Positions 9,807 to 18,121 of a stretch of 64,000 nt of DNA are shown here, piece after piece. The stretch is taken from positions 372,001 to 436,000 of the forward strand of contig NZ_LXUK01000027.1 in NCBI RefSeq assembly GCF_013072695.1, in the 5' to 3' direction. How positions within the stretch are numbered: the stretch's first letter is position 1; the number at the start of each line of letters is the position of its first letter. Source of the DNA: Acinetobacter sp. Ac_5812. Its GTDB lineage: Bacteria; Pseudomonadota; Gammaproteobacteria; Pseudomonadales; Moraxellaceae. Below the pieces are notes generated by a model, which was not told the DNA's origin, searched no databases, and saw nothing but the letters and a program-made list of their open reading frames with translations. The translations under genes were made by a program, and so were the position numbers.

Positions 9807-10205
9807 ATGCAAAAAATCATGCTGGCGTTGTTCGTCACTACAGTACTTAGCGGTTGTTCAGTCTTTGGTGTTTATAAAGTTGATATTCCACAAGGAACAC
9901 CATTAACCAAAGCACAAGCTTCTCAAGTACAAGTGGGTATGAGCTTTCAGCAAGTCCGTTTCTTGCTTGGTAGTCCAACAGTGACAGATCCACTGAACCC
10001 ACAACGTTGGGACTACATCTACAACTATATCCCAGGCACTTATGCGAAAAAAGCAAAAATACCTGCGGCACACGGTCAACATTTAAAAGTTTATTTTGAT
10101 GCGAATGGTAACGTAGAACGTTTAGAAGGTTTAGATACGATTCCAGAATCACAACCTGGTTTACCGGCATCAAAAGAAGCTATTTTGACTGCGCCACCAC
10201 TATAA
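9807..10205 (+). CDS. bamE: outer-membrane assembly lipoprotein BamE
   Basis: 132-residue lipoprotein component of the BAM complex, which inserts beta-barrel proteins into the outer membrane. Seen: signal peptide with lipobox LSGC (Cys near residue 17); the SmpA/OmlA domain with VDIPQGTPLTKAQASQVQVGMS; RFLLGSPTVTDPLNPQRWDYIY; and a beta segment LKVYFDANGNVERLEG. The length is typical. The gene is divergent from fur (111 bp between them) and convergent with ratB across a terminator. Confidence 0.95.
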   Translation: MQKIMLALFVTTVLSGCSVFGVYKVDIPQGTPLTKAQASQVQVGMSFQQVRFLLGSPTVTDPLNPQRWDYIYNYIPGTYAKKAKIPAAHGQHLKVYFDANGNVERLEGLDTIPESQPGLPASKEAILTAPPL

Positions 10206-10223
10206 CGGCTTTCCAGTAAAAAG

Positions 10224-10255
10224 AAACCCCTCATCGAGTCAATCATGAGGGGTTT
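10224..10255. terminator. bidirectional terminator bamE/ratB
   Basis: AAACCCCTCAT and ATGAGGGGTTT form an 11-bp stem with a 10-nt loop between two convergent genes; T-rich on both outgoing strands. Confidence 0.85.
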
Positions 10256-10267
10256 TACTTATCAACT

Positions 10268-10582
10268 TTATGCCTTAAAGCGATTACCTTTGATAAATCG
10301 CCCAACTGGGTTCTTTGCTGCCCGCTTACGCCGAATATCATTCGGATTAATGGTAAGTGCCCGATAGATTTCAACACGGTCACCTGCTTGCAGGACTGTA
10401 TCCGCGTCAATTCTGCTACCAAATACACCCAACTGTAAAACTTCTGGTAGTATCGCCTGTGCTGTTAAGCCACTGGCATCAATTGCCTGTTGGGCCGTCA
10501 TTCCCTCACTAAAGCTGACAGCAATATGGAATTGCTGTTCAGGACTTGAAAAAGCGACCCATACTTGTTTAGCCTGCTCCAT
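10268..10582 (-). CDS. ratB: RnfH/RatB ubiquitin-like family protein
   Basis: 104-residue protein of the RnfH family (UPF0125, beta-grasp fold). Seen: VWVAFSSPEQQFHIAVSFSEGMTAQQAI, LGVFGSRIDADTVLQAGDRVEIYRAL and the basic tail DIRRKRAAK. Start ATG 10582 overlaps the stop codon of the upstream membrane-protein gene (TAATG), which decides the start and indicates translational coupling. In many gammaproteobacteria this gene follows ratA (a START-domain protein). Here no ratA is next to it; an SLC6-like gene takes the upstream place. Molecular function is not established. Confidence 0.85.
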   Translation of the reverse strand: MEQAKQVWVAFSSPEQQFHIAVSFSEGMTAQQAIDASGLTAQAILPEVLQLGVFGSRIDADTVLQAGDRVEIYRALTINPNDIRRKRAAKNPVGRFIKGNRFKA

Positions 10583-11664
10583 TACAGTACTTGTCCAATC
10601 ACAGCAATGATTGCCACGACAATTGAAAGTGGTAGCACGATACGGATGGCAATACGCCAAATGTTATAAAACAACTCATTGCTAAAGCCCATTGCTTTAC
10701 GCAGATGACTAATCTTCATAATCCAGCCAGCAAATACAGCGTAAATCAGGCAAATCAATAATCCCCAAAGCATGAGCAGGCTATTAAAGATTTGTTCCAC
10801 TTGCGGTACAGCCCAAACAGCAATAGCTGCAAGCAAAATCGCCCATTGAATCATGATCGCAAGCTGACGCTGTGCTAACTGTTCTTTTGCAAATTGAATT
10901 AAGAGTGCTGCTGACATGATGGCAGCAAACACCCATGCCAATGCAGGTAACTGTGCTTGCACAGAGAAGAAGCCAAAGGCAATCACAGCAAGTAATTGCG
11001 CCAGCCAAATTGGCAAGGCTGTAGTTGTTGCGGCTTCCTGTTTTTTCACTGCGACTAAACTACTTTGCCAGTACAAGCCCAGCCCTAAACCACTTGCAAC
11101 CAAAGCAAGAACTGTTGCATTGCCCCACTCTTTAAACTCGATTCCTGTCCAATGCCAAGCCGTTAGATGTGTTCCCATTACATTGGCAAGAATAAATGCG
11201 GCAATCACACCAATCGTTGTCAAAGCAATTAAAAATTGGCGAGGGATAAAAGATAATCCAAGTGCAACAATGGCAAGGGCTGCAAAAAGAATCTGACCTG
11301 ATACAGCAAGCGTTAGCTGTTGGCTCACGACATGTGTTGCAGCAGTCAATACACTACCTGCAAAGAATGGAACGAATATAACAGCCAACCAGCCTACAAT
11401 ACGCCATCTCGGTGAAGCATCTGCATCACGTGTTAAGCTTGAAAGTGCTTGTAATGCTGTAGTCTGCGAACGCTTTGCTAAAGCAATTTCAAGATAACCG
11501 ATGGGTAATGCCAATAAAATCATGGTGCCTAACCACAGTAGCCAGAAATCGAATTGACGATCGATCTGGATTCCAACAGTAGGTGCCAATGTGGTAATCA
11601 TGACAAAAGATAGGCAAAACGCCATCACTGGCGCAAACCAGCGTGACAGAGTTGTGTCCTGCAT
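10582..11664 (-). CDS. divergent SLC6 (NSS)-like membrane transporter
   Basis: 360-residue polytopic membrane protein with about ten hydrophobic segments. The C-terminal part (GWIMKISHLRKAMGFSNELFYNIWRIAIRIVLP) and the early LPIGYLEIALAKRSQTTALQAL resemble the neurotransmitter:sodium symporter family, whose members carry amino acids with Na+. It is shorter than the usual 440-500 residues, and the TM1 signature GNxWRFP that binds substrate and sodium is not visible. It is therefore either a degenerate member or has changed its coupling. It is translationally coupled to ratB. Family assignment is fairly sure; substrate is unknown. Confidence 0.7.
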   Translation of the reverse strand: MQDTTLSRWFAPVMAFCLSFVMITTLAPTVGIQIDRQFDFWLLWLGTMILLALPIGYLEIALAKRSQTTALQALSSLTRDADASPRWRIVGWLAVIFVPFFAGSVLTAATHVVSQQLTLAVSGQILFAALAIVALGLSFIPRQFLIALTTIGVIAAFILANVMGTHLTAWHWTGIEFKEWGNATVLALVASGLGLGLYWQSSLVAVKKQEAATTTALPIWLAQLLAVIAFGFFSVQAQLPALAWVFAAIMSAALLIQFAKEQLAQRQLAIMIQWAILLAAIAVWAVPQVEQIFNSLLMLWGLLICLIYAVFAGWIMKISHLRKAMGFSNELFYNIWRIAIRIVLPLSIVVAIIAVIGQVL

Positions 11665-11835
11665 AATGCATTCCTTGAAAAATCTTTGAACTCATTGCAC
11701 TTTATGGAGCTTGCAATGAAATATTCAATCTATTTTGCCTTCCTCACGCCTGAAAATCAAAACAAAAGATCTCGAAAGAAAGAAGCAAATCACCTTACGA
11801 TGATTTGCTGCGCACGAATTATTATATTATTAAGT

Positions 11836-11890
11836 AGACCCCTTATGTTCACTCATACCACACCTTATTATTTTTTATCATAAGGGGTCT
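11836..11890. terminator. long-loop hairpin downstream of the hemerythrin gene
   Basis: AGACCCCTTATG pairs perfectly with CATAAGGGGTCT over a 31-nt loop. It lies 18 bp behind the stop of the minus-strand hemerythrin gene, and T-rich sequence follows on the plus strand. The remaining 170 bp up to the transporter start hold no supported gene. Confidence 0.6.
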
Positions 11891-11908
11891 TTTATTATTG
11901 TCTTATTA

Positions 11909-12364
11909 TTATGAGAAGAATCGAGAAAACCAGTTTTTCCCTTTTTTCTTTTCATTTTCTTTAATGATTCCGATCATATTTTCTTTTACAGCACCGACAT
12001 AATCTGCATCATCATGACGGATATGGTTGATCAACCATTTTGATAGCGCTTCATGCAGTTCACTATCAATTTCTTGCCCCAACTCAAAACGTTGACGATA
12101 AGTCTCTATCTTTTTGATAAATAAGTCATGTACACGCTTATGTGGTACACGATATTTATAGTTTGCCTCTTCTTGTAGGCTTTCTTCGAAGGTAAAATGA
12201 GACTGGGTATAATCAATGATATTATCCAAAATACCTTTTAATTTTGCCCGATCATCACCCTCATTTAATTCATCAATTTCATTAATATAATCTAGAATAC
12301 GACGATGCTGATCATCGATCACCTCGATTCCTGTATTATATTCGACAGACCATTTCATACCCAT
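11909..12364 (-). CDS. bacteriohemerythrin
   Basis: 151-residue non-haem di-iron O2-binding protein. Seen ligand motifs in order: DDQHRRILDYINE (H, helix A), HFTFEESLQEE (HxxxE, helix B), PHKRVHDLF (HxxxH, helix C) and HIRHDDADY (HxxxxD, helix D), i.e. the complete His/Glu/Asp set. ATG 12364 is chosen because GGGG lies about 8 nt upstream; an upstream TTG (12376) and a downstream ATG (12358, MKWSVEYN) are alternatives. The C-terminal KKKGKNWFSRFFS is a basic amphipathic tail. Family roles are oxygen sensing, storage or delivery. The gene is monocistronic. Confidence 0.92.
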   Translation of the reverse strand: MGMKWSVEYNTGIEVIDDQHRRILDYINEIDELNEGDDRAKLKGILDNIIDYTQSHFTFEESLQEEANYKYRVPHKRVHDLFIKKIETYRQRFELGQEIDSELHEALSKWLINHIRHDDADYVGAVKENMIGIIKENEKKKGKNWFSRFFS

Positions 12365-12613
12365 ATCGAACCCCAAACCATATTTGATTTATTGAATAAG
12401 GATATAATATCGGCAAAGCAATTAAATAAAAACACAGCGTTTTTGTCAGATTTTAACTATTGATAAAGAAAACAAATTAAACCCTTGTTTTATATTTATT
12501 TAAATATTTAAACCGATCAAAACACTCAAGTATTTTTTAACCAACAAGAAAAAATATCTATCTAATTTTTATAAAAAATAACTTTAAAATTAAAAAACCC
12601 AAGCAAAATAGTC

Positions 12614-12990
12614 TTATTTATTGTTTTGAAATGCTGCTATTAAATTTAAATCGGATAAATCCTTATTCCGCCCATAATTTCGTTTAAATTCAGCGAGTGT
12701 AGATAAATGCATAAAATCTATTCCGGCAATCAGCTCAGAACTTGCCAATAGGGTTTGAAAACTTTCCTGTCTGTCACCACAGTTCACATCTAAATAAGCT
12801 TCAAAACAGCCCTAATAAAGTCCAATTTTCCCATTTGGGCAAATTTTCTGGTTCCAAGTCGCTTGTAAATGACAAAACAAATCTGGGCTTACGACAAGAT
12901 CAATATCAGCTGTATCACGGATATGATGTGCGGTTCCACATACTATAAATCTAAAGCAATGAGCTGAGCGATAAGTTCATTTTTATCGAT
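12614..12990 (-). pseudogene. decayed nucleotidyltransferase-like gene
   Basis: Conceptual translation of the minus strand gives IDKNELIAQLIALDL then a stop (12943-12945). After a frameshift it continues as CGTAHHIRDTADIDLVVSPD, LFCHLQATWNQKICPNGKIGLY, stop (12812-12814), then FEAYLDVNCGDRQESFQTLL and FMHLSTLAEFKRNYGRNKDL to a final TAA. The HxIRDTADIDLVV core is the usual DxD nucleotidyltransferase pattern. About 15-20 residues that should hold the Gly-rich strand before it are missing, and no start codon was found. Two stops, a frameshift, a probable deletion and a lost start mark it as dead. The exact family is uncertain. Confidence 0.75.
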
Positions 12991-12999
12991 TGAACGACT

Positions 13000-13848
13000 T
13001 CAATACTGGTCTGCTTTGGTCACGCGTTTTAAGGCTGGATTTTCTGCCTCGCGGATTAAACGCTCAACCCGTGTTAAGGCATGCAGAATCGGTTTACCAT
13101 GCTGAAATAAAATCATTTCCCCTGCTTGATAGGCTGTCCATGCTTCATTATGTGTTAACGGCTCTGTCGTGATCACTGCAACGCGATCTTCTGGCGTGGT
13201 GACCTGACTAAAATCGACTTCCACATCAAGATCAATTAAATGGGCAGGTTGAAATGGATATTCGCGGACTAACCAATGCAGTTTGGTTGTGGCATAACTA
13301 AATAACGCCTTGCCATTTGATAAACAGAAATTAAATGTACCATGCTCTGCAATCTGCGGAGCAATCTGCTGTAACAGTGCAAAGATTTCTTCTAAGCTGG
13401 GTTCGGTGTAGCCAAAGGCTTCAACAAATTGATCCAGTAAATAACAAAATGCAAGTTCACTATCGGTATTACCTACCGGCTCGAAACGGCCACTTAACTC
13501 AGGTTTGAAATCATGTAAATCACCATTATGCGCAAAAATCCAATGTCTTCCCCATAACTCACGTAAAAAAGGATGTGAATTTTCGAGGTTGATTTTACCT
13601 TGCGTGGCTTTACGAATATGTGCAATGACGTTGCGAGACTTGATTGGATAATTACGAATCAGGTCAGCAATAGGAGATTCGACCGCAGATTGATTATCAA
13701 CAAATAAGCGGCAAGCTTTATCTTCAAAAAAAGCGATCCCAAAACCATCACAATGATCAGAGGTCACCCCTGCGCGTTGTGAAAACCCACGAAAAGAAAA
13801 AGTAATATCTGTCGGGGTGGCGCAATTCATTCCTAATAGCTGGCACAT
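13000..13848 (-). CDS. yafJ: class II glutamine amidotransferase (YafJ-like)
   Basis: 282-residue stand-alone Ntn-type amidotransferase domain. Seen: Cys2 as nucleophile (MCQLLGMNC), HCDGFGIAFF, NVIAHIRKAT with the Arg that binds glutamine carboxylate, HPFLRELWGRHWIFAHNGDL and GNTDSELAFCYLL, all conserved in the glutaminase domain of GATase type 2 enzymes. No synthase domain follows, as in YafJ. Physiological substrate is unknown. The 3' end lies 10 bp from the decayed nucleotidyltransferase remnant; it is otherwise a single gene. Confidence 0.88.
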   Translation of the reverse strand: MCQLLGMNCATPTDITFSFRGFSQRAGVTSDHCDGFGIAFFEDKACRLFVDNQSAVESPIADLIRNYPIKSRNVIAHIRKATQGKINLENSHPFLRELWGRHWIFAHNGDLHDFKPELSGRFEPVGNTDSELAFCYLLDQFVEAFGYTEPSLEEIFALLQQIAPQIAEHGTFNFCLSNGKALFSYATTKLHWLVREYPFQPAHLIDLDVEVDFSQVTTPEDRVAVITTEPLTHNEAWTAYQAGEMILFQHGKPILHALTRVERLIREAENPALKRVTKADQY

Positions 13849-13943
13849 ATCTTTAAACTATCAAACATCTATGCCTATTGTGCATGAGGGAGAGATGGCT
13901 TGTAAATCTCAATATGTGCTCACTATTAGATTAAGAATGATAA

Positions 13944-14210
13944 GAGGTTCTGTTGATATTACACAGATGCTTGCGACAGAGGATATTTTTAGCTGATACG
14001 AGGCAGGGCTTGTAAAATTTAGTGACTCTAAATGAACAAGACATAACGACGTAGCGGCAAAAAATTTCCCTGTCCCATAGGGTTATGACTAAAACAACCC
14101 TAAACAGTCAGTATGAAACTTGATAAGAGCCATCATAGTAGGTATTTCATGCATTGATTATGTTGTTTTAGCCGATAACGTAATGCATGGTTGTAGTATC
14201 AACAAAACCT
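13944..14210. repeat. palindromic-ended repeat element, copy A
   Basis: About 265 bp related to the element at 46382-46668. Ends are inverted repeats of about 30 bp: the left reads GAGGTTCTGTTGATATTACA and the reverse complement of the right reads AAGGTTTTGTTGATACTACA. Shared internal blocks include CAGATGCTTGCGACAGAGGA and CCCTGTCCC-GGGTTATGACT. It has no coding capacity. It ends 2 bp from the stop codon of olsB. It looks like a miniature inverted-repeat element or a large folded intergenic repeat. The rest of the gap to the amidotransferase start (13849-13943) shows nothing else. Confidence 0.75.
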
Positions 14211-14212
14211 TA

Positions 14213-14989
14213 CTACCGCTGCACCATTTTGTTCATCACAAAAGAGGTCGCAATCTTATTCACTTCAAGGAAAACGAAATAATCCAAGCATTTAAAATCT
14301 TCATCATAAAATGCTTGTTTTGATAGTTTCGATTGCATTCCAAGATAGGTCTGAAACAGTTTTGGCATGCGTTCATCTTGCGGGAAACTATAGTCCGGAC
14401 GTTCTGGTTCAAAGCTACGTTTTGAGCGGATATCTATGGTTTGATGATCGCCCAACTGTTGGATCTGACGATGCGTATAATAGGCACGTGCCAAGTTATC
14501 ATCCAAATGGATACTGACACAGCCCATTAAGTACTTAGCACGCATTGACCACAGTACTTTAGGGGTCAAGTTCAACCATAGCATTGAGAGTGCTTTACCA
14601 GAGCGAAATTTAGGGTGTACACAAGTACGTCCGATTTCTAAGACACTGGGTAAATGAGATAAATGCGGGACAATTTCAAACTCTTGAGCACTGTAACTCT
14701 GCCCGATTTCATATCCTTGGAATAATTTAAGACGGGTATAAGCGACAATTTCACCTGTCCATTTTTCACGTAACACTGCATGCTCACAGCCAAAATCATA
14801 GAGATCTTGATCTAAACCATCTTCAAAATGCATACCAAATTGATGGCTAAATTGCGTTGCTCTAAAGCGTTGTACTTCTTGTAATTCTTTTAAATTATCC
14901 ACCCATTCAAAACGGAATTGATTTTGAGCTGGCTTGTGGCGTAAGGGTAAAGTCAATGTCTGGCGATATTGATTTAATTTTTCTAGCAT
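14213..14989 (-). CDS. olsB: OlsB-type ornithine N-acyltransferase (GNAT fold)
   Basis: 258-residue acyltransferase of the OlsB/acyl-homoserine-lactone-synthase-like GNAT branch. Seen: EVQRFRATQFSHQFGMHFEDGLDQDLYDFGCEHAVL, AYTRLKL, and the conserved core LEIGRTCVHPKFRSGKALSMLW, LMGCVSIHLDD. OlsB moves a 3-hydroxyacyl group from acyl carrier protein to ornithine, giving lyso-ornithine lipid, a phosphate-free membrane lipid. An OlsA partner is not adjacent. Its 3' end abuts the repeat element. The gene could instead serve another acyl-ACP:amine transfer; the family is firm, the substrate is inferred. Confidence 0.75.
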   Translation of the reverse strand: MLEKLNQYRQTLTLPLRHKPAQNQFRFEWVDNLKELQEVQRFRATQFSHQFGMHFEDGLDQDLYDFGCEHAVLREKWTGEIVAYTRLKLFQGYEIGQSYSAQEFEIVPHLSHLPSVLEIGRTCVHPKFRSGKALSMLWLNLTPKVLWSMRAKYLMGCVSIHLDDNLARAYYTHRQIQQLGDHQTIDIRSKRSFEPERPDYSFPQDERMPKLFQTYLGMQSKLSKQAFYDEDFKCLDYFVFLEVNKIATSFVMNKMVQR

Positions 14990-15070
14990 AATGAAAGCTC
15001 CTTATGACTAGACCTACCTTAAATTGCTTAAATGACATTGCGATGACTAAAACATGAACAGGTCATGACA

Positions 15071-15100
15071 AAAAAAGAGACCTACTTGAGGTCTCTTTTT
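15071..15100 (-). terminator. terminator after argB
   Basis: AAAAAGAGACCT and AGGTCTCTTTTT form a 12-bp stem with a 5-nt loop, 17 bp behind the argB stop; a T-run lies on the minus strand. Confidence 0.85.
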
Positions 15101-15116
15101 AAATCAATAGGGTGAA

Positions 15117-16028
<912 letters not shown>

Positions 16029-17450
16029 TTAGGCCTGTGCGAGTTCTTGTGCAATCTTTGGATATTGGTCTTGCAACATAGAAACAAACTTTTGACGAAT
16101 TTCAATTAATCGGTTCTGATTATCAGCATCAAAACGGACGGTAAAATATTCGCCAGTATTTGATGCTCGAATAATGCCAAATCCATCGTCAAAATCAAGT
16201 CTTACACCATCAATTTTACTTAAACGGGCGCCTAAACGATGACTTAAAATTTCAATATCATTTAAAACTTGCTGAGGATTGGCATCATGAGTACTGATAT
16301 AGGTGTCTTCTGTGCAATAACGTTCTGGGTAAGCTGCCAATAACTCAGACAGGGTTGTTGCTTTTGATTGGGTTAAATATTCCATCACACGCAAAGCTGC
16401 GTATAAACCATCGTCATAGCCAAAACCACGTCCATCATTAAAGACATAGTGACCTGCATATTCACCCCCAAAAACAGCCGTGCCTTTTGATTGCGATAAA
16501 TAAGCGCGTAAAAAGCTACTGCCCGTACGAATCATTTTGGCTTGACCTTCCAGCCCCTGTACGGTATCCGCCACCATACGTGAGCACTTCACATCAAAGA
16601 CGATTTCTTTATGTGGATGCTGCTTTAAGCAGATCTGCGCAAATAAGGACAATAAGCGATCAGGACTAATGATATGTGCATTCTCGTCGAGTAAAACGAC
16701 ACGATCCCCATCACCATCCAACGCAATACCGAGATCGGCTTTCTCGGCAACAATAGCGGCTTGTAATTGCTTTAAATGTTCAGCATGAGATGGGTCTGGC
16801 GCATGATCAGGAAAATGTCCATTGGCTTCACAGCGTAAAGCAATGACATCGCAGCCTAGCTTTTCTAAAACCAGTTTGGCACAGCGCCCTGCAGAACCAT
16901 GTAATCCATCTAGAACGATTTTTAATGGGTATGTTAACTGTATGTCACTAATCAATGAATGCTGATACTGCAAACAATACTGAGCAACAATTTGGTGTGC
17001 CGTATTTTCTGAATGCAAGAAATCCTCAATATTGCTCAAAGAAGTCTGTGCATACTGCCCCACCTGTTGAATGGTTTCTGGTGTTGGTGGTTCACCTTTT
17101 AAAATCCATTTAATGCCATTATCCGATTTCGGATTATGACTTGCAGTCACCATAATCCCATTACCACCAAAATCACGGGCAATGTAATACATCATCGGTG
17201 ATGAACAACAACCAATATTAGTAACTTGTAAACCTTGTTTTTCGAATATATTTTGGATGATGTTGGCATAAGTTGGACTGGTTAAACGTGCATCATAACC
17301 AATCACCACGTGTGTTTGTTCAGCATTTTTATATTGCGAAGCCAAAGCATAAGCAATTAGGCTAATAATATTTGGCGTTAAATTGCTTAGCTTTCCGCGA
17401 ATATCATAAGCACGGAAAATATTCAGCGGAAATGTATGTTGTATATTCAC
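16029..17450 (-). CDS. algC: phosphomannomutase/phosphoglucomutase
   Basis: 473-residue alpha-D-phosphohexomutase interconverting 1- and 6-phosphates of mannose and glucose for surface polysaccharide and LOS precursors. Seen: FRAYDIRG at the N-terminus, the phosphoserine loop VTASHNPKSDNG (domain 1), metal loop LDGDGDRVVLLD (domain 2), sugar loop GGEYAGHYVF (domain 3) and RASNTGEYFTVRF (domain 4, phosphate). Residue count matches AlgC-type enzymes. It is co-directional with argB; about 195 bp separate it from dut, so it may have its own promoter. Confidence 0.95.
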   Translation of the reverse strand: MNIQHTFPLNIFRAYDIRGKLSNLTPNIISLIAYALASQYKNAEQTHVVIGYDARLTSPTYANIIQNIFEKQGLQVTNIGCCSSPMMYYIARDFGGNGIMVTASHNPKSDNGIKWILKGEPPTPETIQQVGQYAQTSLSNIEDFLHSENTAHQIVAQYCLQYQHSLISDIQLTYPLKIVLDGLHGSAGRCAKLVLEKLGCDVIALRCEANGHFPDHAPDPSHAEHLKQLQAAIVAEKADLGIALDGDGDRVVLLDENAHIISPDRLLSLFAQICLKQHPHKEIVFDVKCSRMVADTVQGLEGQAKMIRTGSSFLRAYLSQSKGTAVFGGEYAGHYVFNDGRGFGYDDGLYAALRVMEYLTQSKATTLSELLAAYPERYCTEDTYISTHDANPQQVLNDIEILSHRLGARLSKIDGVRLDFDDGFGIIRASNTGEYFTVRFDADNQNRLIEIRQKFVSMLQDQYPKIAQELAQA

Positions 17451-17645
17451 TGTAAGCCCCTATTTTTATAATCATTTGATCCATAAAAAAAGCAGAAACT
17501 ATTAAGAAATTAATTAACCCTTATTCAGAAAAATTAAAATAATTAGTCAGCTGCTTTGTAATATATATCAAGGCAACAATCAATATGAAAAATGCAACGT
17601 TTTTCAGCAAAACATTGCATTTAAAGTGATAACTAGTGAAAAATC

Positions 17646-18098
17646 TTATTGTTTTCCAGTATGACCAAAACCACCTGCGCCACGCTCAGTCGCAACGAAT
17701 TCACTCACTTGTTCGAACTCTGCTTGTACCACTGGAACCAATACATATTGTGCTAAACGCTCACCTGGTTCTAAACGGAAGCTGTTTTGCCCGCGATTCC
17801 AAACCGATACCATGAGCTCACCTTGGTAATCAGAATCAATCAAACCTACCAAGTTACCTAACACAATACCATGTTTATGGCCTAAACCTGAACGCGGTAG
17901 AATTAAACCTGCAAAGTTTGGATCTTCGATATAAATCGCCAAACCTGTTTTCACTAAAACCGTCTCACCCGCAGCAATCTCAATCGCTTCATCTAAACAT
18001 GCGCGTAAATCTAAACCTGCTGAACCAGTCGTTGCATAAGAAGGCAAAGCCCACTCTTGACCTAAACGGGCATCTAATACTTTAACTTGAACTTTCAT
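17646..18098 (-). CDS. dut: dUTP diphosphatase
   Basis: 150-residue trimeric dUTPase that hydrolyses dUTP to dUMP and pyrophosphate, keeping uracil out of DNA. All five family motifs are visible: GSAGLDLRA (I), [13 protein letters not shown] (II), [14 protein letters not shown] (III), [12 protein letters not shown] (IV) and [10 protein letters not shown] (V, which closes over the active site). It lies 23 bp downstream of rep and is probably cotranscribed. Confidence 0.97.
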   Translation of the reverse strand: MKVQVKVLDARLGQEWALPSYATTGSAGLDLRACLDEAIEIAAGETVLVKTGLAIYIEDPNFAGLILPRSGLGHKHGIVLGNLVGLIDSDYQGELMVSVWNRGQNSFRLEPGERLAQYVLVPVVQAEFEQVSEFVATERGAGGFGHTGKQ

Positions 18099-18121
18099 TA
18101 AAATTTCCTACTTACAATTTC

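Noticed and set aside
11686-11883. 65-codon plus-strand frame in the gap before the hemerythrin gene
   Set aside because: No ribosome binding site or homology; it includes the terminator hairpin.
14120-14323. 67-codon plus-strand frame near olsB
   Set aside because: It lies inside repeat copy A and antisense to olsB.
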